DNA of 64,000 bases from Butyricimonas paravirosa (GCF_032878955.1 NZ_CP043839.1:2604001-2668000); one strand, 5' to 3'; shown: positions 1 to 8,444, numbered from the stretch's first letter. Notes: a model not told the origin generated them from the letters alone. Numbers and translations: made by a program.

Positions 1-667
1 TGTCAACGTAAGAAGTGCTTTTGTCCGAAAATACGATGGCATCATCCTCCATGCAGTCCCTGACCACGCCGTTGATTCCTTCACTTTGATGGCTATCCAG
101 TACCCTGGCCTTGAAATAACGCACATGCTTCTCCTTTTTGCCCGTTTCGATATCTTCCAACGGGGTGCTTTCGGCCATCACCGCAACGTTCTGCTTTCCC
201 TCGGCTCCCCGGCCACGTGTACCCTTGCCTCGCTCGATTTCCTTACTGGCCACCGAAAAGTAACCCTCATCCAGTTCTATCATCCCTTCCAGTGTATACC
301 TTGCATCCCGGTTGCCCATCGCCCTGCGGAGTTTGTGTACCATCGCCCATACCGGTTCGTAACGCTTCAATCCTAATTGCTTCTGGAGTTCGTTGGTGGA
401 GAATCCCTTTTTTGTGCAACTCATCAGGAACATCGTTTTGTACCACACCAGAAACGGCAGCTTGGAGCTCTCCATGTTCGTACCGCTGCGCAACGAGGTG
501 CGGAAACGGCAACCTTTGCATTCATAACTCCATTTACCCTGTAACCAATAATGGGAAGTGCCCCCGCATCGCTTGCAGACAACCCCTTCCTTATCACGCT
601 GCTCCTTGAAATGCAAACGACAATCTTCCTCCGAACCGAAATGAGCCGTAAAACTGAATATGTTCAT
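1..667 (-). CDS. IS1595-family transposase, 3' end outside window
   Basis: The reading frame is open from an ATG at 667 to the window edge (222 codons), so the C-terminus is missing. An N-terminal zinc ribbon is visible at about residues 31-53 (CKRCGG, then CKGCRFRTS and SGT), followed by a helix-turn-helix-like segment and the start of a DDE/ISXO2-type catalytic domain at ELDEGYF (about residues 129-135). Zinc ribbon plus ISXO2 is the IS1595 family plan, and such proteins are usually about 300 aa. No inverted repeat could be fixed with confidence: an 11-bp direct repeat (atactaaaaat) occurs at 692-702 and 733-743, but its role is unknown. The element lies downstream of an ECF sigma/FecR pair where a SusC gene would be expected. 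Intactness of the element cannot be judged here. Confidence 0.85.
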   Translation of the reverse strand, partial: MNIFSFTAHFGSEEDCRLHFKEQRDKEGVVCKRCGGTSHYWLQGKWSYECKGCRFRTSLRSGTNMESSKLPFLVWYKTMFLMSCTKKGFSTNELQKQLGLKRYEPVWAMVHKLRRAMGNRDARYTLEGMIELDEGYFSVASKEIERGKGTRGRGAEGKQNVAVMAESTPLEDIETGKKEKHVRYFKARVLDSHQSEGINGVVRDCMEDDAIVFSDKSTSYVD

Positions 668-857
668 AATCCCTGCTTTTTGAGCGCTAATATACTAAAA
701 ATATTAGGTGTGTTTGCGGAGAATCAGAAGCAATACTAAAAATTTCATAATTAAGCACGTTTTCCACAACCTTTCTCGCCAAGAAAGATCATGCATCCAT
801 TTTTTTTTCATACATTTGTCAATATTTAATGAAACAATTCCGGTTTTCCGGAGTTCG

Positions 858-888
858 AAAGACGGGATACGGCCAATATCCTGTCTTT
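858..888 (-). terminator. Hairpin downstream of fecR, possible terminator
   Basis: Two 12-nt arms at 858-869 and 877-888 pair with one wobble around a 7-nt loop, about 80 nt past the FecR stop. A run of T follows on the + strand and the matching A run precedes it on the - strand, so direction is uncertain. The rest of 668-968 holds only the 29-bp repeat described separately and AT-rich sequence; I see no gene in it. Confidence 0.4.
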
Positions 889-931
889 TTCATTTCTCTC
901 TCGTAAGCCTTTTTTATCGCCTTACATCATG

Positions 932-960
932 ATGACACTTCAAAAAGAAAAAGGAGGTAT
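932..960 (-). repeat. 29-bp direct repeat, copy A (after fecR)
   Basis: This copy matches 2147-2175 at 27 of 29 positions in the same orientation. It begins 8 bp beyond the FecR stop codon. The partner lies 20 bp before the FecR start. Read on the coding strand it ends in GTGTCAT. This suggests a shared regulatory leader for fecR and for a following gene that is no longer there, but that is inference. Confidence 0.7.
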
Positions 961-968
961 ATAAAACT

Positions 969-2126
969 CTATTTTTCTCGAATAAAAATATTATTTTCTC
1001 TAACCACAAATTCCGTGTTACCCGTCATCTCAAGCATTTCCACCACTTTGGAAAAATCATCATACCGTTTCATTTTTCCTGTAAATGTCACCTCCTTTTG
1101 AGAAATGTTCTCCCAAAATACATTCACATCATACCAACGGGCAACTACTTTCATGATCTCTTCCAATCGTTGTTTTTTAAAAGCAAAAACACCCTCTTTC
1201 CAAGCCGTGTACAAATAGGTATCCACTTCTCTCGTTTCAATCTGCCCTAATTTGTCCAGTATAGCTTGTTTGCCCGGTTCTAACACAACGGATTCTTTCC
1301 CGGCAGAAAACCGAACAACTCCTTGTACCAAAGTCGTCAAAACCTCATCCTCATCCGCATAAGCCCTCACATCAAAACTCGTCCCCAACACCCTTACCAC
1401 CGAATTCTTCATCTCTACGATAAAAGGATGTTCCTTATTTTGTGTCACATCGAAATAAGCCTCCCCAGACAAATAAACCCGACGGTCTCTACCCACGAAG
1501 TTTACAGGATACCGAAGTTCTGACTCCGAATTCAAATACACAATGGTTCCATCGCTCAACGTAATTGAATACTCTCCCCCACGAGGAACCCGTAATATAT
1601 TGTAACGTTCTTCCACAACGGACGAATCCCCTTGATAACTTACTCCTTGATTCTGGACAACAATACTTACCCCTTGCTGAACAAACAACGAATCGGTTAC
1701 CCTTGAACTCAAAATCCGGGTTGTTCCATCCGCCAATACCAATTCGGCTTTCACTTCTCCATGTCGGATGACACTTGTCACCTGTTCCGGTACATCACCC
1801 AGCTTCTGCCTTGCTCCATACCACAAAACTACCGCCAATAACGGAAGAACGACTCCTGCCGCAATACTTACAATTCGATGAATTCGCCGTACTCTGGCAT
1901 TACGTTTCCGTTTCTGAACTACGTTCATATAACCATTCACGATATCAACATTTGCTACTTCCCGGCTTTTTTGAACCATGTACTCGGCATTCATCACGCT
2001 TTCATACAACCGCTCATTCTCTGAACTTTCCTCTCGCCATTGCCGTAAAACATGCGCCTCCTCTTCAGAAAGCGTGCCCAAAAGAACCTTTGACAAAAGC
2101 GACGGAATCTCTTTATATGTTTTCAT
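969..2126 (-). CDS. FecR family anti-sigma factor
   Basis: This is a single-pass inner-membrane anti-sigma factor of 385 aa, expected to hold its partner ECF sigma (2393-2944) until a TonB-dependent receptor signals. The cytoplasmic N-terminus covers residues 1-80, a membrane helix lies at about 85-103 (IVSIAAGVVLPLLAVVLW), and the periplasmic FecR domain runs from about 175 (RVPRGGEYSITLSDGT) through VRVLGTSFDV. The C-terminal DUF4974-type domain begins near 315 (FKKQRLEEIMKVVARWYDV). Length and order are typical for Bacteroidota. It lies downstream of the sigma gene in the same direction with a 266-bp gap. What is odd is that no SusC/SusD pair follows; a transposase does. The target receptor must be outside the window or lost. 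Confidence 0.93.
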   Translation of the reverse strand: MKTYKEIPSLLSKVLLGTLSEEEAHVLRQWREESSENERLYESVMNAEYMVQKSREVANVDIVNGYMNVVQKRKRNARVRRIHRIVSIAAGVVLPLLAVVLWYGARQKLGDVPEQVTSVIRHGEVKAELVLADGTTRILSSRVTDSLFVQQGVSIVVQNQGVSYQGDSSVVEERYNILRVPRGGEYSITLSDGTIVYLNSESELRYPVNFVGRDRRVYLSGEAYFDVTQNKEHPFIVEMKNSVVRVLGTSFDVRAYADEDEVLTTLVQGVVRFSAGKESVVLEPGKQAILDKLGQIETREVDTYLYTAWKEGVFAFKKQRLEEIMKVVARWYDVNVFWENISQKEVTFTGKMKRYDDFSKVVEMLEMTGNTEFVVRENNIFIREK

Positions 2127-2146
2127 ATTTCTTGTTTATATTAATT

Positions 2147-2175
2147 ATGACACTTCAAAATCAAAAAGGAGGTAT
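2147..2175 (-). repeat. 29-bp direct repeat, copy B (before fecR)
   Basis: Second copy of the repeat at 932-960 (27/29 identical), placed 20 bp upstream of the FecR start. On the coding strand it carries CCTCC, a T-rich run and GAAGTGTCAT. It could be an ECF-type promoter or operator element. Confidence 0.7.
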
Positions 2176-2194
2176 TACCATTTGAAATAAATTA

Positions 2195-2252
2195 TCTTTC
2201 CCTCCAACCTCCCCTCCATATCCTCCCCCTTCCTCTATCCCTACTCCCCACC
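2195..2252 (-). other. Polypurine/polypyrimidine tract in sigma-fecR intergenic region
   Basis: About 58 bp are almost pure C/T on the + strand, so the sigma-fecR transcript would carry an A/G run with several GGG and GGGG blocks. This is out of character for the AT-rich surroundings. It is a possible G-quadruplex or a string of purine ribosome-binding-like sites. No gene lies between 2127 and 2392. Confidence 0.5.
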
Positions 2253-2392
2253 ACAATAACAATTCTGACACAATACCAACATAACAAGTACACCCGATTA
2301 TGTATATGCTATGTTCATGGCGTGTTCATGGTATGTTCGTAAGTATAGGCAAGGATAGAGAAGAGACGAGCAAAGGAATGCTCACCCTTAAT

Positions 2393-2944
2393 TCATCCCA
2401 CAAGAAAAAAAAGAGAGAACAGATTCCCCAATTTTTCTTTCAAAATTCTCCGGGCCACTTGTTTTTGCTTTTTCACGGTCTCCACGGCAATTCCCAATTC
2501 ATCAGCGATCTCCTTGGCAGAATAACCTTGTATTGCTCGAGAAAACACATTTCTACTTCCAGGTGGTAAATCTTCTAAGGTTTGCATGACAATTCGGAAA
2601 GTTTCGTTTTTGATATATTCATTCACCTCGGTCTCCTCCAGTTCCTCGGTAAAAAACTTCGTGGCATCTTGACGAACTTTCTCCGCACGTAAATAATTAA
2701 AACTTCTAAAACGAACCATCTGGTACAGATAAGCGGACAAATTATCAATCCCTCCCAACTTTTCCCGAGTTTCCCATATCTTCACGAATACATCTTGCAC
2801 TATATCTTCAGCCGTTTCTTGATCTTCAAGATATTTCATTGCAAAAGAGACTAATACAGAATAATAGTCTATAAAAAGTGCTTGAAAAGCATTTTCATCA
2901 CCTTTCATTAGACCATTTACATTTATAGAAGCCTCTTCTATCAT
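2393..2944 (-). CDS. ECF-type RNA polymerase sigma factor
   Basis: This 183-aa sigma-70 family ECF factor should direct RNA polymerase to the promoters of its cognate surface-uptake locus. Region 2 is seen at about residues 22-65 (core QETAEDIVQDVFVKIWE) and region 4 at about 130-175, with a helix-turn-helix GYSAKEIADELGIAVETVKK. Length is typical for the Bacteroidota sigma paired with FecR. The partner FecR gene follows downstream in the same direction. A vegetative-type promoter (-7 TATATTTG on the - strand at 3097-3090) would give a leader of about 140 nt. The gene diverges from the sigma-54 activator at 3368. Confidence 0.93.
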   Translation of the reverse strand: MIEEASINVNGLMKGDENAFQALFIDYYSVLVSFAMKYLEDQETAEDIVQDVFVKIWETREKLGGIDNLSAYLYQMVRFRSFNYLRAEKVRQDATKFFTEELEETEVNEYIKNETFRIVMQTLEDLPPGSRNVFSRAIQGYSAKEIADELGIAVETVKKQKQVARRILKEKLGNLFSLFFLVG

Positions 2945-3089
2945 AAAATGAACGTTAAATGATTCTCGTTTTATAAATTTTTATCAAACTTATTGCTATT
3001 TGTAAATCAACGCTTTATGTTTTATATATAAAGATCTAAAATCAATATTTCCTTGAGTTTTTGTCTGTCATAAAACGTCATTTATTGCG

Positions 3090-3097
3090 CAAATATA
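3090..3097 (-). promoter_or_regulatory. Candidate -7 promoter element for the ECF sigma gene
   Basis: TATATTTG on the - strand fits the Bacteroidota -7 consensus TAnnTTTG. The -33 position 19 bp upstream reads TTAT, a weak match to TTTG. The 423-bp divergent intergenic stretch 2945-3367 otherwise shows only AT-rich sequence; no gene is seen. Confidence 0.4.
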
Positions 3098-3367
3098 AAG
3101 AATTTATTTTACAATCATAAATTACAAATTCTCAAATCGCAACACCCTTATAATCATCCAAAAACAAACAAATTAACTGACAAATAATTTTATTTTTTTC
3201 ATTCATTTTCTCCCAACCCAATATATACTCTTTGCAATTTTATTTCCCCCGTTATGCTATTTTGTCAGCTAAAACTGCTAAATTTGCAGATGAGTATTGA
3301 GGATTGGATTCTTTTTCACATTCCATGCCAAATATCAAGGACAAAGAATTCATAAATTGCAAATCAC

Positions 3368-4600
3368 ATGGAGGACATCAGAACGATTAAACAACGTTTC
3401 GAAATTATCGGGAACGACATCAAGCTAAACCGGGCAATAGAAAAAGCCGTACAAGTGGCACCCACGGATTTTACCGTGCTTATCACAGGTGAGAGTGGTG
3501 TAGGAAAAGAAATTTTTCCTCGAATCATCCATAGTTTCAGTGCCCGTAAACATGCACAGTACATCGCCGTTAACTGCGGGGGAATTCCAGAAGGGACCAT
3601 TGACTCCGAATTATTCGGTCATGAAAAAGGATCATTCACGGGAGCGCTTGCTGACCGGAAAGGTTACTTCGAGGTTAGTGACGGGGGAACGATTTTCCTA
3701 GATGAAGTAGGGGAATTACCGCTATCCACGCAGGCGAAATTGTTACGCGTACTTGAGGCCGGAGAGTTTATCCGGGTTGGCTCGTCGAAAGTACAAAAAA
3801 CGAACGTGCGGGTAATTGCCGCCACGAACGTGGATCTGCCAGCGGCCGTCAAAAATGGGAAGTTTAGGGAAGACCTTTATTACCGGATCAACACGATTCC
3901 CATCTCGATTCCGGCATTACGAGAGCGGAAAGAAGACATATCTCTCCTGTTTCGAAAATTCGCAGCAGACTTCGCCGAGAAATACCGTATGCCTCCTATC
4001 CGGCTTACCGAGGACGCCGTGCAAATACTCGAAAACTACCGGTGGCCGGGAAACGTGCGTGAATTGAAAAATATCACGGAACAAATCTCCATTCTCGAAC
4101 AGGAAAGAACGGTGGATGCCCTAAGACTAAAAGAGTATCTTCCGGTACAAAACAATACGCTCCCGGCATTAACATCTAACCCGGAAAGCGATCATAGTTT
4201 CGCCACGGAACGAGAAATCCTGTACAAAATACTTTTTGACATGAAAAAAGACATGAACGATTTGAAACACCTCGTGTACGACATCATGCAAAAAGAACAT
4301 ACGATAAAGCCCGAACCGGAACCTTCAACCTCTATCGTTCTCCGGAACTTGTATGAAACCCCGCAATCGGAATTCCTAGGACAAGCCCCGCAAAAGACAA
4401 TCACCGTAGAGAAGAATAATCATATCGAGGATACGGAAGCTGTCGTGGAAGAATCCCTCTCACTGGAAGAGAAAGAAAAAGAAATGATCGTGAAAGCCTT
4501 GGAAAAAAACCACGGCAAACGAAAACTGGCCGCACAGGACCTCGGAATATCAGAGAGGACACTATACCGGAAATTAAAAGAGTATGATATTGAAATTTGA
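3368..4600 (+). CDS. Sigma-54-dependent transcriptional activator (AAA+ plus Fis-type HTH)
   Basis: This is a bacterial enhancer-binding protein of 410 aa that uses ATP to open promoters held by sigma-54 RNA polymerase. The AAA+ domain fills about residues 12-245: Walker A GESGVGKE at 41-48, the sigma-54 contact loop as GSFTGA at 88-93, Walker B GGTIFLDE near 106-113, and RWPGNVREL near 225. A Fis-type helix-turn-helix closes the protein (about 372-410, LAAQDLGISERTLYRKLKE). There is no receiver, PAS or GAF domain at the N-terminus, so activity is probably set by abundance or a partner. It precedes the LptE-like gene (85-bp gap) and may be co-transcribed with it. A sigma-54-like promoter lies 1.8 kb downstream before groES. 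Confidence 0.95.
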   Translation: MEDIRTIKQRFEIIGNDIKLNRAIEKAVQVAPTDFTVLITGESGVGKEIFPRIIHSFSARKHAQYIAVNCGGIPEGTIDSELFGHEKGSFTGALADRKGYFEVSDGGTIFLDEVGELPLSTQAKLLRVLEAGEFIRVGSSKVQKTNVRVIAATNVDLPAAVKNGKFREDLYYRINTIPISIPALRERKEDISLLFRKFAADFAEKYRMPPIRLTEDAVQILENYRWPGNVRELKNITEQISILEQERTVDALRLKEYLPVQNNTLPALTSNPESDHSFATEREILYKILFDMKKDMNDLKHLVYDIMQKEHTIKPEPEPSTSIVLRNLYETPQSEFLGQAPQKTITVEKNNHIEDTEAVVEESLSLEEKEKEMIVKALEKNHGKRKLAAQDLGISERTLYRKLKEYDIEI

Positions 4601-4685
4601 AAACACGAAGAGACGAATTTCTGCAAATTAAAATTATCTTTGTCTGACACAAATAGAACTGCGCGCATATCAAGATAAAATACAC

Positions 4686-5204
4686 ATGATCAAGAAAATT
4701 ATACCTATATTACTACTGGCTTTTGCCTTTAACGGGTGTAAACTACAAAGTATTAGTTACTCGTTTTCAGGCGTGTCGTTACAAAATGGAGAAAAAACAT
4801 TTTCGGTAGATTATTTCTCAAATAAAACCGCTTTTGCCCCGAACCTAGGAGCGGATTTCACAGAAGCACTGAAAAGTTATTTACGCTCGCGAACAAACCT
4901 GACCGAATTGACAGATAATGACGGGGATATCCGTTTTGAGGGACAGATTACCGGATTCGCACAAACTCCGGTTGACATCACGGCCGATGAAATCGCTGCC
5001 AAGAACCGATTGACAATCACGATCCGGGTGAAATACACGAACACAAAAGATGAATCAGGGAAATCGGATTTCGACACATCATTCTCGCATTATGAAGATT
5101 ACGGGATTGACGAGAATTACGAGTCCATCGAACCTGACTTGATAAAGAAAATCACGGAAAAGATTATCGAAGATATTTATAACAAGGCCTTAACAAACTG
5201 GTAA
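4686..5204 (+). CDS. LptE-family lipoprotein (LPS assembly)
   Basis: This 172-aa protein has a signal peptide and lipobox (LAFAFNGC, Cys at 18), followed by a compact domain of the LptE type: VSLQNGEKTFSVDYFSNKT, then TRTNL-like and RFEGQITGF segments and a C-terminal helix IDDIYNKALTNW-like. LptE plugs the LptD barrel that places lipopolysaccharide in the outer membrane. The Bacteroidota LptE family is divergent from the E. coli protein. The context of sigma-54 activator, this gene, a TPR protein and secG supports the call. It ends 3 bp before the next start, so it is in an operon with the next two genes. Confidence 0.75.
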   Translation: MIKKIIPILLLAFAFNGCKLQSISYSFSGVSLQNGEKTFSVDYFSNKTAFAPNLGADFTEALKSYLRSRTNLTELTDNDGDIRFEGQITGFAQTPVDITADEIAAKNRLTITIRVKYTNTKDESGKSDFDTSFSHYEDYGIDENYESIEPDLIKKITEKIIEDIYNKALTNW

Positions 5205-5207
5205 ACG

Positions 5208-5918
5208 TTGAAACCGGAAGAATTAATTGATATTATACGTTCGGGACGAAAAGAGGGAGAAGACATCCGGAACATGGAGTTTCTCATAGAACAATTCCCT
5301 TATTTCGCCACGGCACGAACCGTGTACTTGAAAATGTTACACGATTCGGGCCACTCGGCCTACCCCGAGAAATTAAAGCATAATACGATTTACATTCCCA
5401 ATCACAAACAATTTTATCGTTTCCTGAACAATTTATTATCGGATTGGAACGAGATCGGGAATCCGGTGTTCAAACCGGAACCTGTTGCGATCGAATTGCT
5501 GGAAGACGGGGAAGAGGAGAAGAAAGTCGTTCCCGCAACCACGTTCTACCAACTTGAAAACGAGTTCCCGGAGGAGGAATTCCTACCAATAGATGCCATC
5601 GCAAATGAATGGTTGTCACGTAAAAAACAAAAAGAGGAACGAAAAGACTCCCTTATTGATAAATTTATCCAAGAAGAACCCTCCATGCCCAAGATCACGG
5701 AGGAAAACCCGGACATACCAGTCGTTACGGAACCTGTCACGGGAGAGAAACCCGAATTTTTTTCCGAAACCCTGGCAAAAATATACGTCCGCCAGCAACT
5801 ATATGACAAGGCCATTGCAACTTATCTAAAATTAAGTTTGAAATATCCGGAAAAAAGTGTTTACTTTGCAGTTCAGATTGAAAAAATAAAAGAGAAAATT
5901 AATAATAATAAGAACTAA
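5208..5918 (+). CDS. TPR-like hypothetical protein with TTG start
   Basis: This 236-aa protein is probably cytoplasmic. The N-terminal part (EELIDIIRSGRK... then LIEQFPYFATARTVYLKML) has the look of a conserved Bacteroidota helical domain. The C-terminal part, FFSETLAKIYVRQQLYDKAIATYLKLSLKYPEKS, is one clear tetratricopeptide-type helix pair. The first codon is TTG, 3 bp after the LptE stop. The nearest ATG (5274) would remove the first 22 residues, including part of the conserved-looking region, so the TTG is preferred. Its place between lptE-like and secG suggests a link to envelope biogenesis, but no function can be assigned. Confidence 0.8.
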   Translation: MKPEELIDIIRSGRKEGEDIRNMEFLIEQFPYFATARTVYLKMLHDSGHSAYPEKLKHNTIYIPNHKQFYRFLNNLLSDWNEIGNPVFKPEPVAIELLEDGEEEKKVVPATTFYQLENEFPEEEFLPIDAIANEWLSRKKQKEERKDSLIDKFIQEEPSMPKITEENPDIPVVTEPVTGEKPEFFSETLAKIYVRQQLYDKAIATYLKLSLKYPEKSVYFAVQIEKIKEKINNNKN

Positions 5919-5920
5919 TT

Positions 5921-6298
5921 ATGTACATAGCTATTTCTATTTTGATCTTTATTGTTTGCGCTCTACTTATATTGATCGTATTGGTGCAAAACTCAAAAGG
6001 CGGTGGTTTATCTTCTTCCTTTGCTTCTTCAAACCAAATCATGGGTGTAAGAAAGACAACCGATTTCTTGGAAAAAGCGACATGGACATTAGCTGGGGCG
6101 ATGCTTGTTTTATGTATTGTATCCGCAATGGTACTCCCCAGAGGTGAACAAGCCGGGAAAAAATCTGCTATTCAAGAGCAAATTAATACTGCCGCTCCGG
6201 GAACACAGGCAATCCCCGATTTCGGAACGATGAACAATAACAACACGACCACGACAACGGGTGAAGAGAATAACACGACTTCACAAGAACAAGAATAA
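5921..6298 (+). CDS. secG: Preprotein translocase subunit SecG
   Basis: This is the small integral-membrane subunit of the SecYEG channel, 125 aa. A first membrane helix lies at residues 2-22, then the family signature of a short loop (VQNSKGGGLSSSFA), then a second helix at about 52-72. A C-terminal tail of about 50 residues is polar and rich in Asn, Thr and Gln (NNNNTTTTTGEENN), probably cytoplasmic or periplasmic filler common in this phylum. It starts 2 bp after the previous stop and is followed by a strong terminator at 6324-6356, so it closes the operon. Confidence 0.95.
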   Translation: MYIAISILIFIVCALLILIVLVQNSKGGGLSSSFASSNQIMGVRKTTDFLEKATWTLAGAMLVLCIVSAMVLPRGEQAGKKSAIQEQINTAAPGTQAIPDFGTMNNNNTTTTTGEENNTTSQEQE

Positions 6299-6323
6299 CG
6301 ATTCCTAGAATCGACACAAGAAA

Positions 6324-6356
6324 ATGTCAGTATGTCAGTCATACTGACATTTTTTT
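6324..6356 (+). terminator. Intrinsic terminator after secG
   Basis: A perfect 11-bp stem (6324-6334 with 6340-6350), a 5-nt loop and six T residues form a classical Rho-independent terminator. Confidence 0.93.
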
Positions 6357-6360
6357 GTTT

Positions 6361-6374
6361 GGCACGAATTATGC
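6361..6374 (+). promoter_or_regulatory. Sigma-54-like promoter before groESL
   Basis: GGCACG-AATT-ATGC fits the -24/-12 consensus GGCACG-N4-TTGC, with the GG and GC pairs exactly 10 nt apart. It lies directly after the secG terminator and about 70 nt before the groES start, the right place for a promoter. No TAnnTTTG element or CIRCE-type inverted repeat was seen in this gap. The match is by eye and could be chance. Confidence 0.45.
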
Positions 6375-6445
6375 TCTTCTCCAAACGTAATTTTCAATTA
6401 AAAAGAAAGAATTAATTAATAATAAACTTTTAAATATTAAGAATT

Positions 6446-6715
6446 ATGGCACTTAAGACAGTTCTTAACAAAATCATTGTAGAGCCGGTAGAGGCAGAAA
6501 CTAAAACCGCATCAGGTATCATCATCCCTGATTCCGCAAAAGAAAAACCACAAAAAGGAATCGTAGTAGCAACCGGAAAAGGCAAACACGACGAGCCGAT
6601 GGAAATCAAAGTGGGAGATGCCGTTCTATTCGGTAAATATTCAGGAACAGAAGTCAATATCGACGACAAAAAGTATCTGGTAATGAATCAATCAGACATT
6701 CTGGTGGTTCTTTAA
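6446..6715 (+). CDS. groES: Co-chaperonin GroES
   Basis: This is the 10-kDa lid of the GroEL folding chamber, 89 aa, the usual length. The family start is clear (LNKIIVEPVEAETKTASGI), with the mobile loop near residues 18-32, the roof and the C-terminal segment (GDAVLFGKYSGTEVNIDDKKYLVM). It lies 76 bp upstream of groEL in the same direction, so the two form the groESL operon. Regulation is probably from a site in 6357-6445, where a sigma-54-like promoter is the best candidate. Confidence 0.97.
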   Translation: MALKTVLNKIIVEPVEAETKTASGIIIPDSAKEKPQKGIVVATGKGKHDEPMEIKVGDAVLFGKYSGTEVNIDDKKYLVMNQSDILVVL

Positions 6716-6717
6716 TC

Positions 6718-6736
6718 ATTGAAAATTGAAAATGAA
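6718..6736 (+). repeat. 19-bp dispersed intergenic repeat, copy 1
   Basis: The 19-mer attgaaaattgaaaatgaa follows the groES stop. The identical 19-mer is at 10231-10249, just after the Na/Pi symporter gene. Both copies directly follow a stop codon and run into further AT-rich near-repeats. Confidence 0.6.
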
Positions 6737-6791
6737 TTTCAAGTTATCCAATTTTCAATCTAAAATTTAAAATCTAAAATTAGAAACGGTT

Positions 6792-8426
6792 ATGGCAAAA
6801 GAGATAAAATTTAATGTTGAAGCCCGCGATTTATTGAAAAAGGGTGTTGACGAATTGGCTAATGCAGTGAAAGTAACGCTTGGCCCCAAAGGACGTAACG
6901 TGGTAATCGAGAAAAAATTCGGTGCCCCGCACATTACTAAAGATGGTGTTTCCGTGGCAAAAGAGATCGAACTCTCTGACCCGTATGCAAACATCGGGGC
7001 ACAAATGGTAAAAGAAGTGGCATCCAAGACCGGTGATGACGCAGGAGACGGAACCACAACCGCAACCATTTTAGCTCAATCCATTATTAGCGTGGGATTG
7101 AAAAACGTAACTGCCGGTGCAAACCCGATGGATCTGAAAAGAGGTATCGACAAAGCTGTTGCTGAAGTTGTAAAAAGCTTGGAAGCTCAAAAAGAAGCAG
7201 TTGGGGAAAATTACGATAAAATTCGTCAAGTTGCCCGTATCTCTGCCAACGGTGATGACAACATCGGTTCATTAATTGCCGAAGCCATGGAAAAAGTTAC
7301 CAAGGAAGGTGTTATCACGGTAGAAGAGGCTAAAGGTACCGAAACAGAAGTGAAAGTGGTTGAAGGTATGCAATTTGACCGCGGTTATATTTCTCCCTAT
7401 TTCGTAACTGACACGGAGAAAATGAACGCAGAATTCGAGAAACCTTACATCCTGCTTTATGACAAGAAAGTTTCCACGATGAAAGAACTTCTTCCGTTGC
7501 TGGAACCGGTTGCTCAAGCCGGACGTGCTTTGGTAATCATTGCGGAAGATGTTGAAAGCGAAGCTTTAGCTACCTTGGTTGTAAACCGTTTGAGAGGTTC
7601 TTTGAAGATTGCCGCTGTAAAAGCTCCCGGATTCGGAGACCGTAGAAAAGAAATGTTGGAAGACATTGCCATATTGACAGGTGGTGTTGTTATCTCTGAA
7701 GAAAAAGGTTTGAAACTGGAGACTGCCACGATCGATATGTTAGGATGTGCAGACAAGGTAACTATCGACAAAGAGAACACCACGATCGTTAACGGCTGCG
7801 GTTCAAAAGAAGCTATTGCAGAACGCGTAAATCAAATCAAGAAATTGATCGAGCACTCTACTTCTGATTACGACAAAGAAAAATTACAGGAAAGACTGGC
7901 TAAATTAGCCGGAGGAGTTGCCGTACTTTACGTGGGTGCCGCTTCTGAAATTGAAATGAAAGAGAAGAAAGACCGCATCGACGATGCTTTAAGCGCAACC
8001 CGTGCAGCCATCGAAGAAGGAATCGTTCCCGGAGGTGGTGTAGCCTACATCCGTGCTATCGAAAGCCTTGAAAAATTGAAAGGCGAAAATGAGGACGAAA
8101 CCACCGGTATCGAAATCATTAAACGTGCTATCGAAGAACCGCTTCGTCAGATTGCCGCTAACGCCGGAGTAGAAGGAGCTGTGGTTGTAAACAAAGTAAA
8201 AGAAGGTAAGAAAGATTTCGGTTATAACGCTCGTACAGGTGTTTACGAAAACTTGATGAAGACCGGAGTTATAGATCCGAAGAAAGTAACAAGAGTTGCC
8301 TTGGAGAACGCCGCTTCTATCGCCGGAATGTTCTTGACCACCGAATGCGTGTTAGTAGAGGAAAAACAAGAAAATCCTGCTCCTGCCATGCCGCCGATGG
8401 GAGGAGGAATGCCGGGAATGATGTAA
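6792..8426 (+). CDS. groL: Chaperonin GroEL
   Basis: This is the 60-kDa chaperonin that folds proteins in a double ring of seven subunits with GroES. It is 544 aa, full length. The ATP-binding signatures are present: KVTLGPKGRNVV near residue 27 and GDGTTTATILAQ near 85. The apical domain, the AAIEEGIVPGGGVA motif near 405 and the Gly/Met-rich tail PMGGGMPGMM are intact. It is the second gene of groESL and is closed by an intrinsic terminator at 8445-8475. Confidence 0.98.
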   Translation: MAKEIKFNVEARDLLKKGVDELANAVKVTLGPKGRNVVIEKKFGAPHITKDGVSVAKEIELSDPYANIGAQMVKEVASKTGDDAGDGTTTATILAQSIISVGLKNVTAGANPMDLKRGIDKAVAEVVKSLEAQKEAVGENYDKIRQVARISANGDDNIGSLIAEAMEKVTKEGVITVEEAKGTETEVKVVEGMQFDRGYISPYFVTDTEKMNAEFEKPYILLYDKKVSTMKELLPLLEPVAQAGRALVIIAEDVESEALATLVVNRLRGSLKIAAVKAPGFGDRRKEMLEDIAILTGGVVISEEKGLKLETATIDMLGCADKVTIDKENTTIVNGCGSKEAIAERVNQIKKLIEHSTSDYDKEKLQERLAKLAGGVAVLYVGAASEIEMKEKKDRIDDALSATRAAIEEGIVPGGGVAYIRAIESLEKLKGENEDETTGIEIIKRAIEEPLRQIAANAGVEGAVVVNKVKEGKKDFGYNARTGVYENLMKTGVIDPKKVTRVALENAASIAGMFLTTECVLVEEKQENPAPAMPPMGGGMPGMM

Positions 8427-8444
8427 TCATCGAGGAATTTAGAT

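Noticed and set aside
6357..6445. CIRCE/HrcA operator before groES
   Set aside because: No TTAGCACTC-N9-GAGTGCTAA type inverted repeat in the gap.
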